Assembly (NCBI GenBank): GCA_000405605.1
Contig: ASPA01000011.1
Location: forward strand, 1 to 13,642
Length of the DNA stretch: 13,642 nucleotides
Direction: 5' to 3'
Source of the DNA: Atribacteria bacterium SCGC AAA255-G05
GTDB taxonomy: Bacteria; Atribacterota; Phoenicimicrobiia; Phoenicimicrobiales; Phoenicimicrobiaceae
Under the pieces are notes generated by a model. The model did no database searches, had not been told where the DNA came from, and saw only the letters and a list, made by a program, of their open reading frames with translations. Shown piece by piece: positions 1-5,760 of the stretch (its first letter is position 1; the number at the start of each line of letters is the position of its first letter). Position numbers and translations under genes: made by a program.

Positions 1-969
1 TTAGCTGGACAAATCGATGCCGCCATCAATCCTGGAAATAGCGGCGGTCCGGTTTTGATGGACGATAAGATCGTCGGAGTGGTTATGCAGGGTATTCCTA
101 CTTCTCAAAATATCGGTTATATGGTACCGGTGACGGTTATCCGTCACTTTTTCGATGATTTAATGGATGGTACTTATGACGGTTACCCCAGCCTGGGTGT
201 GAGCTTGCAGGATATGGAGAATCAGGGTTCGAGAAAATATTATCAGATGGAGGATGACATGAGCGGTGTTCTGATCAATCAAATCATTCCTGGGTCACCA
301 TCCGACGGAAATTTGCAGACTGATGATATTTTACTATCTATCGGAAATTATAAAGTGGGTAATGATGGGACCATCGAATTTAGAACCCACGAAAGGACTC
401 AGCTAACTTATGCCGTTCAGGAAAAGCAGATTGGCGAAAATATTCAAATGGACATTTTAAGAAATGGTGAAAAAATTTCCTTAGATGTTAATCTCTATCG
501 ATCTTCACATAAAGATCAGCTTGTTCCCATGGAACAATATGAGACATTGCCTTCCTATTATATCTATGGTGGTTTGATCTTTTGTCCTTTAAGTAGAAAT
601 TTATTGCATATCTGGGGTTCACAGTGGTATCAGTCTGCCCCCACGGAATTAATCTATCACTTGCAGAATAACATTCCCGAAAGAGAAGGTCAGCAAGTAG
701 TGGTTTTATTAAAATCTTTAGCAGCCGATGTCAATGAAGGCTATCAAAATGTAAATAGCTGGGTGGTTGATACTGTTAACGGCGAAAAGATATGGAATTT
801 GAATGATTTTGTTGCAAAAGTGGAAGCAATTCAGGATGATTATATCATACTGGAGAATAAGTGGGACCAGAAAATTGTGATTGACCGGGAGATGGCAAAA
901 AATACACATCAGGAAATTCTGGAAATCTACCGGATTCCTTTTGATCGTTCGGAAGATTTAATGAAATAA
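1..969 (+). CDS. Deg9/HtrA-like trypsin-type serine protease with PDZ domains, N-terminus outside window
   Basis: The frame is open from base 1 to the TAA at 967-969, so the true start lies left of the window; 322 residues are visible. The sequence opens with QIDAAINPGNSGGPVL, the signature around the catalytic serine of HtrA/Deg proteases (serine codon 40-42). The His and Asp of the triad would be upstream and are not visible. A PDZ domain follows at visible residues of about 61-165 (YPSLGV... then GVLINQIIPGSPSDG). A second PDZ-like module starts near residue 185 with YGGLIFCPLSR, a pattern I associate with Deg9-type (plant DegP9-like) proteases rather than with E. coli DegP. The expected role is degradation of damaged proteins. 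Its location cannot be judged without the N-terminus. An internal TTG at 55 lies after the catalytic serine and is not a credible start. The cyclotransferase gene follows 69 bases later, possibly in the same transcript. Confidence 0.88.
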   Translation, partial: LAGQIDAAINPGNSGGPVLMDDKIVGVVMQGIPTSQNIGYMVPVTVIRHFFDDLMDGTYDGYPSLGVSLQDMENQGSRKYYQMEDDMSGVLINQIIPGSPSDGNLQTDDILLSIGNYKVGNDGTIEFRTHERTQLTYAVQEKQIGENIQMDILRNGEKISLDVNLYRSSHKDQLVPMEQYETLPSYYIYGGLIFCPLSRNLLHIWGSQWYQSAPTELIYHLQNNIPEREGQQVVVLLKSLAADVNEGYQNVNSWVVDTVNGEKIWNLNDFVAKVEAIQDDYIILENKWDQKIVIDREMAKNTHQEILEIYRIPFDRSEDLMK

Positions 970-1038
970 ATAACAGTTTAAATCTCCCCCGTTATTTCCC
1001 TTATCTATTGGCGATAGAAGGCATAAAAGGAAGTTACC

Positions 1039-1872
1039 ATGAATCGATTTATCAAAATATCGGTTATAGGGCTCTTGGTACTAACCGGAGTTTATTTTAT
1101 TTATCATTACTCGAATCCAGAGCCTTCCGCCAATTCTAATGTTATTCCGGTTTATACCTATAAGGTGGTCAATACTTATCCCCATGATAGAAGTGCTTTC
1201 ACAGAAGGATTAGTGTTTGAAGATGGTGTTTTATATGAAGGAACAGGCCTTCGTGGATATTCTAACTTGCGTAGAGTGAAATTAGAAACCGGAGAAATCT
1301 TACAAATTTTTGAACTACCACCTCAGTTTTTTGGTGAAGGGGTGACTATTTATGGGAATAAGATTATCCAGTTGACCTGGCAATCTCATATCGGTTTTAT
1401 CTATGATAAACACAGTTTTAAATTAGTACAAGAGTTTAATTATCCGGATGAAGGCTGGGGTATTACCCATGATGGAAAACATCTAATCATGAGTGACGGT
1501 ACAGCAACATTGCATTTCTTAGACCCTGAAACTTTTGAGGAAATTAGTCAGATTGAAGTTTCTGCAAACAATATTCCCGTGACCAGAATCAATGAATTAG
1601 AATATATTCAAGGGGAAATCTATGCCAATATATGGCAGACAGAACGTATTGCCAGAATTAATCCTCTAACCGGTCAAGTAATTGGCTGGATAGATCTGAA
1701 AGGTATTTTAAGTCTAAAAGACGATAGTGAGACAGTTGATGTTCTTAATGGTATTGCCTATGATGCAAAGAATAGTCGGTTGTTTGTGACTGGGAAATTT
1801 TGGCCAAAACTTTTTGAGATTGAATTGATAGGGCAGGGGACTGCAGAATCCAAAGGAGAAGCTAAACCATAG
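1039..1872 (+). CDS. Glutaminyl-peptide cyclotransferase, membrane-anchored
   Basis: The 277-residue product belongs to the plant/bacterial glutamine cyclotransferase family, a five-bladed beta-propeller that converts N-terminal glutamine of peptides and proteins to pyroglutamate. An N-terminal hydrophobic segment (about residues 7-22) with a basic start looks like a signal anchor, placing the propeller outside the cytoplasmic membrane. Family motifs appear in order: FTEGL (54-58), GEGVT (99-103), LTW (112-114), EGWGIT (138-143), NELEY (185-189), ANIW (196-199), LNGIAY (236-241) and TGKFWP (251-256). The repeated acidic and tryptophan positions match the expected substrate pocket. The ATG at 1039 has AGGAAG about 6 bases upstream. 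Length is normal for the family plus an anchor. The gene follows the Deg-like protease closely, so the pair may serve envelope protein maturation or stability; that link is inference from position only. Confidence 0.9.
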   Translation: MNRFIKISVIGLLVLTGVYFIYHYSNPEPSANSNVIPVYTYKVVNTYPHDRSAFTEGLVFEDGVLYEGTGLRGYSNLRRVKLETGEILQIFELPPQFFGEGVTIYGNKIIQLTWQSHIGFIYDKHSFKLVQEFNYPDEGWGITHDGKHLIMSDGTATLHFLDPETFEEISQIEVSANNIPVTRINELEYIQGEIYANIWQTERIARINPLTGQVIGWIDLKGILSLKDDSETVDVLNGIAYDAKNSRLFVTGKFWPKLFEIELIGQGTAESKGEAKP

Positions 1873-1875
1873 AAA

Positions 1876-1896
1876 AAATAGGATGTGTCCCTATTT
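1876..1896 (+). terminator. Hairpin after the cyclotransferase gene (weak terminator or REP-like element)
   Basis: AAATAGG (1876-1882) pairs perfectly with CCTATTT (1890-1896) around a 7-base loop, starting 4 bases after the stop codon. The following bases are T-rich but there is no clean U-run, so termination would be weak. The loop and right arm read GTGTCCCTATTT, which resembles imperfect REP-type palindromes I recall near REP-associated transposases; a relic of such a transposase lies at 5698-5760 in this window. Only the pairing is certain. Confidence 0.45.
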
Positions 1897-1990
1897 AGTT
1901 ATTTGATTATTCTAATGTTTTTAGATTATTTTGTAATTATAAAATATTTTTATTATTTAAATAATTATGTGAAATAAAGGAATAGAAACA

Positions 1991-2926
1991 TTGTTTTTAA
2001 AATCTAATTCTAAAGCACCGGTATCAAAAGAACATAAGATATTTTTGGGATATTTAGAAGGAGTACTCTCTATCATTCTAAATACTCTTCTTTTTGGTTT
2101 GAAATATTGGGTGGGAGTGAAGACCTTTTCTATAGCTATAATCGCTGATGCCTGGCATACTTTTTCCGACTCACTCACTTCACTGGTGGTAATTATGGGT
2201 TTCAAAATCTCCTCTATACCGGCTGATAAGGAACATCCCTTTGGTCATGGCCAGGCAGAAGTAGTCAGCTCGGTTATCATTGGCACTATGTTAGCGATAG
2301 TGGGATTTAATTTTCTAATTGCATCAGTTCAGAGATTTAACAATCAGCAATCTGCTGTCTATAGCACCTTGGCCATAATAGTATTTGTAATTTCTGTAAT
2401 AGTAAAAGAGGGATTGGCACAGTTTTCAATACGTGCCGGGAAAAAAATTAATGCACGCTCGCTTATTGCTGATGGCTGGCACCACCGGAGCGATGCCCTG
2501 ATATCCCTTATGATTTTAGTCGGAATTTTTACGGGAAGGTATTTTTGGTGGGTGGATAGTGTTATGGGCATTATAGTATCATTGGTCATATTTTATACTA
2601 CTTATATTATTTTGAAAGAGCCAATAAGTACCTTAATCGGGAAAGAACCAGCAGAAGATTTCAAAAAAGAAATTGAGAAAATTGTAACCGATAATATGTC
2701 ACAGGATGTTTTATTACATCACCTTCATTGTCATAAGTATGGTGACAATAAAGAGGTAACCTTTCATATCAGGTTACCTGCTGAAATGAAATTAGGCGAA
2801 GCGCACAGGATTTCCGAGAAATTAGAAAATAAGATAAGAGAGAAAATGGAAATTGAAACTACCATTCATATTGAACCAATTATCGATGGAAAAAAATATC
2901 AACCCACGTTTAAAAAAATAAAATGA
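1991..2926 (+). CDS. Cation diffusion facilitator (CDF) transporter, probably Zn2+ efflux
   Basis: This 311-residue membrane protein has the CDF fold: six predicted membrane helices followed by a cytoplasmic domain. The transport site is visible in helix 2 (ADAWHTFSD: His56-x3-Asp60) and helix 5 (ADGWHHRSD: His164-x3-Asp168). This HD-HD arrangement is generally linked with zinc, whereas manganese members carry Asp in the place of these His residues. The loop DKEHPFGHGQAE (79-90) is the usual CDF signature between helices 2 and 3. The C-terminal domain (about 215-300) has HHLHCH (243-248) and IHIEP (292-296), matching the regulatory metal-binding region. The start is TTG 1991, preceded by AAAGGA; the frame is closed by TGA at 1970 and holds no ATG or GTG before it. 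The proton-coupled efflux mechanism is family knowledge; metal choice is inferred from two residues. Confidence 0.9.
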   Translation: MFLKSNSKAPVSKEHKIFLGYLEGVLSIILNTLLFGLKYWVGVKTFSIAIIADAWHTFSDSLTSLVVIMGFKISSIPADKEHPFGHGQAEVVSSVIIGTMLAIVGFNFLIASVQRFNNQQSAVYSTLAIIVFVISVIVKEGLAQFSIRAGKKINARSLIADGWHHRSDALISLMILVGIFTGRYFWWVDSVMGIIVSLVIFYTTYIILKEPISTLIGKEPAEDFKKEIEKIVTDNMSQDVLLHHLHCHKYGDNKEVTFHIRLPAEMKLGEAHRISEKLENKIREKMEIETTIHIEPIIDGKKYQPTFKKIK

Positions 2927-3154
2927 CCTTAGAAAGATGATGAAAGATGCAGGGAGAATGGGGTCAAGCTTCACGACTTCACAAAATATAAAAAAACCTA
3001 AATGGGAAAACTATTTTCTTTGGTCATATTTTCTTTAAAATATTATAATTAAGAAATAGTGGATTTGGAATTAAGAAAAATGTTTATTATTTTTTATTTA
3101 TAAGGATTTGCTGGGATATACAATATTGAGGATGATGTTAGTGTAAACGCTTTA
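2927..3154. other. Non-coding AT-rich stretch upstream of the diguanylate cyclase promoter
   Basis: I see no convincing gene here on either strand. There is a short direct repeat (GTGAAG twice on the minus strand, near 2970-2985) beside GGGGTCAAG, and several A/T runs. The region looks like ordinary or decayed intergenic DNA. Confidence 0.5.
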
Positions 3155-3155
3155 T

Positions 3156-3183
3156 TTGTAAAAAATATTTGTTATGTTATAAT
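3156..3183 (+). promoter_or_regulatory. Promoter of the riboswitch/diguanylate cyclase transcript
   Basis: A perfect -10 hexamer TATAAT (3178-3183) lies 16 bases after a TTGTAA (3156-3161, four of six matches to TTGACA). Transcription would start near 3190, about 25 bases before the first helix of the riboswitch and about 240 bases before the coding start. This fits a vegetative-sigma promoter with a long structured leader. Confidence 0.65.
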
Positions 3184-3214
3184 GATACATTAAAATTAAT
3201 TCATTTTGTATAAT

Positions 3215-3317
3215 TAAAATTGGAAAAGGTAAGCTATTCGAAAGAATGGTACACAAAGCTATGGATCTAAACCATTATTCGAGTGGTAAGATTGCCAGGC
3301 AGCTAATCTTAATTTTG
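3215..3317 (+). ncRNA. Cyclic di-GMP class I riboswitch (GEMM-I)
   Basis: Aligned by eye with the Vibrio Vc2 aptamer, the order of conserved elements holds. There is a hairpin capped by a GAAA tetraloop (stem CTATTC 3234-3239 / GAATGG 3244-3249), then ACACAAAGCTA (consensus GACGCAAAGC), then GGATCTAA and a second hairpin. The second hairpin has GATCT 3264-3268 with AGATT 3289-3293 and ACCATT 3271-3276 with AGTGGT 3282-3287. The 3' strand is GCCAGGCAGCTAA. A closing helix AAAATT 3216-3221 / AATTTT 3311-3316 brackets the element. The ligand-contact positions appear kept: G3228 corresponds to G20 of Vc2, A3255 to the intercalating A47 and C3303 probably to C92. A guanine at the G20 position argues for c-di-GMP and against the cGAMP-selective variant. 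Some conserved bases differ (T3250, A3253), so this is a diverged member. It lies upstream of a diguanylate cyclase gene. Confidence 0.85.
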
Positions 3318-3429
3318 CACTATCTGTAATCTTATCATCCTTTCAAACCGAACTGCATTCCCATTATTCTTTTTCAATCAAAATCCTATAAACATTATTT
3401 AGAATATCAAGTAACCGAAAGCGAGAAAT

Positions 3430-5631
3430 ATGGGACATCAAAATAAAACGAACAAAGACCCGAGTAAAGAAATATCAATACTCAATCAACAAATCACAAA
3501 ATTAAAATTGTCAGAAGATAAAAATAAACAAGAACTAAAAGAAACAAAAACATTAATAGATGAATTACCGCAAGCTGTTTATGAAATTGATAAAAAAGGT
3601 AATTTTACTTTCCTTAATCAAACCGCAATAGAAATTTGGGGATTTACTAAAAGTGAATTAAAAAATGGCTTGTCTTCCGTCCAGACCTTAATTCCGGAAG
3701 ACCGCCCTCGTGCTATAAATAATATTAATAAATTATTTTCCGGAAACAAATTAGAGGTTAATGAATATACTGCAATAAAGAAGGACGGGACTACTTTCCC
3801 AATATTAATATATGGAAGTCCGAAATATAAAAATGGAGAAATAGTTGGCACTCGCGTTATGGTAGTTGATATCAGCAAACTTAAAAATATTGAAAAAATT
3901 CTCCTAAAAAGCCACCAAGAATTTTCTAACTTATTCAACAGTAGTCCGGAAGCAGCGATATATCACGATGAAGAAGGTACAATTTTAAATATAAATTCTC
4001 GTTTTACTGAACTCTTTGGTTATACTTCAGCAGAAATCAAAGGTAAAAATATTAACGAGGGTATGATTTTCCCTCAAAATAAGACAATAGAGGAAAGCGA
4101 AAGATTAACCGGGTTAGCTTTAAAAGGTAAAGTCATTACCCGTGAAACTATTAGAAAAAAGAAGAATAATTCTTTAATATCAGTAATCATATCAGTCGCT
4201 CCGGTCATAACAGAAGGACAACATAGAGGAGTTGTCGCTTATTATCAAGATATCACAGAGCGTAAAAAAGCAGAAGAAGAATTACGGCAGAGTGAAGAAA
4301 AATTTGCCGGGATATTTAAAAATATTCCGGATGCCGCTTTCTATCAAGATACAAAAGGAACCATACTTGATATAAACCCCCGCTTTACTAAAGTATTCGG
4401 TTATACTAAAGAAAACATACTGGGTAAGAATATCGATGAAATCGGTCTTTATCCTAAAAGCAGGATGAAAGAGGGGAAAGATCTAACCCGTAAAATCTTA
4501 AATGAAGATTTAACTAATTTTGAAACAATCAGACAAAAGAAAGACGGAACTATTGTTCCGGTACGTATTTCCACTTCCTTTGTAAAAATTAAAGATAAGG
4601 TTACCGGTATTATTGCTTTGTATCAGGATATTACCGAACGCAAACAGAGTGAAAAAATTCAAAAGGTGTTATACAATATTTCTAAAGCCGCTAATTCTAG
4701 TATATCGCTTAAAGGACTCTATAACACTATCCACAAAGAATTAGGTAAAATTATTGATACGTCTAATTTCTACATCGCCCTGATTGACGAAAATAAAGAT
4801 GAATTATATTTCCCTTACCATATCGATGAAAAAGATGACAATTTCCCCATTCAGAAATTTAGTACTTCAAATGTGCTTACTGCCCAAGTCATGAAAACAG
4901 GTAAGCCTTTATTTAATACAAGTAAAGAATATGAAAAGATGATAGCTTCAGGAGAATTGAATCCCATGGGTAGCACTTCCCCTCAAAGCATCTGGCTGGG
5001 AGTTCCTTTAAAAATTGAAGGTCATGTCATAGGTGCCATGGCAGTTCAAAGCTACACCAATCCTAATCTCTACAGCAAACGCGATATCAAGCTTATGGAG
5101 TTTGTCTCGGAACAGATAGCAACCGCCATCGAGAGAAAAAGAATGGAAGAAGAGCTGAAAAAATTAGCTCACTATGATCCTCTTACCGGAACTTATAACA
5201 GGGGTTATGGGTTGGAACTTCTTCAAAGGCAGGTTAAAATTGCCAAACGAAACAAAACTTCTTTTTTGTTAGCTTATACTGATTTAGATAATTTAAAAAG
5301 AATTAATGATCAATTTGGCCACGAAGAAGGGGATAAGGCGATTACCCAAATGGCAAATCTCTTTCAATCCATCCTGAGAGAAGTAGATATCATTATACGA
5401 ATGGGAGGAGATGAATTCTTATTGGTTTTTCCGGATAGTTCTTTAAAGGAAATACCTATAATTGAAAAAAGATTGTATGATAAATTAGCTCTACAAGACC
5501 AGATTTCCCATAAATCCTATAAAATTGGATTTACTGTTGGTTTTTCCGGTTACAATTCCGAACACCCAAAATCAATAGAAGAACTGATGCGTATTGCAGA
5601 TCAGAAAATGTATAAAAATAAAATAAGATAG
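3430..5631 (+). CDS. Diguanylate cyclase with PAS-PAS-PAS-GAF sensor array
   Basis: The 733-residue protein has no signal peptide or membrane segment and should be cytoplasmic. A short coiled-coil-like N-terminus (about 10-45) precedes three PAS domains (about 42-150, 160-278, 288-405). PAS2 and PAS3 each end in the QDITERK linker and are similar to each other, suggesting duplication. A GAF domain follows (about 415-565), then a GGDEF domain (about 575-733) that makes c-di-GMP from two GTP. Visible catalytic features are DPLTGTYNR (583-591), Asp618 and Asn626/Asp635 in the nucleotide and metal-binding region, and MGGDEF (GGDEF at 659-663). The inhibitory I-site RxxD is present as Arg650-Glu-Val-Asp653, nine residues before the motif, so product inhibition is expected. 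There is no EAL or HD-GYP domain. The ATG at 3430 has only a poor Shine-Dalgarno (GAAAGCGAG) upstream. Expression is probably controlled by the riboswitch in the leader. Confidence 0.95.
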   Translation: MGHQNKTNKDPSKEISILNQQITKLKLSEDKNKQELKETKTLIDELPQAVYEIDKKGNFTFLNQTAIEIWGFTKSELKNGLSSVQTLIPEDRPRAINNINKLFSGNKLEVNEYTAIKKDGTTFPILIYGSPKYKNGEIVGTRVMVVDISKLKNIEKILLKSHQEFSNLFNSSPEAAIYHDEEGTILNINSRFTELFGYTSAEIKGKNINEGMIFPQNKTIEESERLTGLALKGKVITRETIRKKKNNSLISVIISVAPVITEGQHRGVVAYYQDITERKKAEEELRQSEEKFAGIFKNIPDAAFYQDTKGTILDINPRFTKVFGYTKENILGKNIDEIGLYPKSRMKEGKDLTRKILNEDLTNFETIRQKKDGTIVPVRISTSFVKIKDKVTGIIALYQDITERKQSEKIQKVLYNISKAANSSISLKGLYNTIHKELGKIIDTSNFYIALIDENKDELYFPYHIDEKDDNFPIQKFSTSNVLTAQVMKTGKPLFNTSKEYEKMIASGELNPMGSTSPQSIWLGVPLKIEGHVIGAMAVQSYTNPNLYSKRDIKLMEFVSEQIATAIERKRMEEELKKLAHYDPLTGTYNRGYGLELLQRQVKIAKRNKTSFLLAYTDLDNLKRINDQFGHEEGDKAITQMANLFQSILREVDIIIRMGGDEFLLVFPDSSLKEIPIIEKRLYDKLALQDQISHKSYKIGFTVGFSGYNSEHPKSIEELMRIADQKMYKNKIR

Positions 5632-5697
5632 TTATTTTAAAATAAATATGGACAACGCATCCCATTTTCTTAGACATTTAATATTTTACTTTTTTAG

Positions 5698-5760
5698 TTA
5701 GATGAATATATTGTTGTACCCAATCATTTTCATGGTATTATTATATTGGAGGACATAGGA
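5698..5760 (+). pseudogene. Relic of a REP-associated tyrosine transposase (Y1/HUH, RAYT family)
   Basis: In the frame of the downstream transglycosylase, bases 5698-5760 encode 21 residues including VPNHFHGIIILEDIG. This matches the most conserved stretch of RAYT/IS200-like Y1 transposases (consensus of the type DEYVVMPNHxHGIIIL), including the HxH metal-binding histidines (codons 5725-5727 and 5731-5733). A TAG at 5695 closes the frame upstream, and I find no other part of the transposase, including the catalytic tyrosine region. It is therefore a fossil fragment. The Leu-Glu-Asp codons (TTG GAG GAC) contain the GGAGG at 5748-5752 that serves as ribosome binding site for the next gene. Family assignment rests on one short motif. 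Confidence 0.7.

Noticed and set aside
999..1021. Small hairpin before the cyclotransferase gene (CTAT 1005-1008 / ATAG 1014-1017, with CCTT / AAGG outside)
   Set aside because: The stem is short, bulged and A/T-rich with no U-run; it could occur by chance.
2958..2985. GGGGTCAAG followed by a repeated CTTCAC, recalling ends of REP/RAYT elements
   Set aside because: It is too short and too diverged to assign to a mobile element from the sequence alone; no partner repeat was found in the window.
3618..3938. 106-codon open frame on the minus strand
   Set aside because: It lies wholly inside the first PAS domain coding region and has no family features.
5632..5645. Perfect palindrome TTATTTTAAAATAA after the cyclase stop codon
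   Set aside because: It consists only of A and T with no room for a loop, so it is a poor terminator and is expected by chance in AT-rich spacers.
5746..5760. TTG 5746 as the start of the transglycosylase
   Set aside because: It overlaps the GGAGG ribosome site and encodes the tail of the transposase relic; ATG 5761 has ideal spacing and begins the signal peptide.
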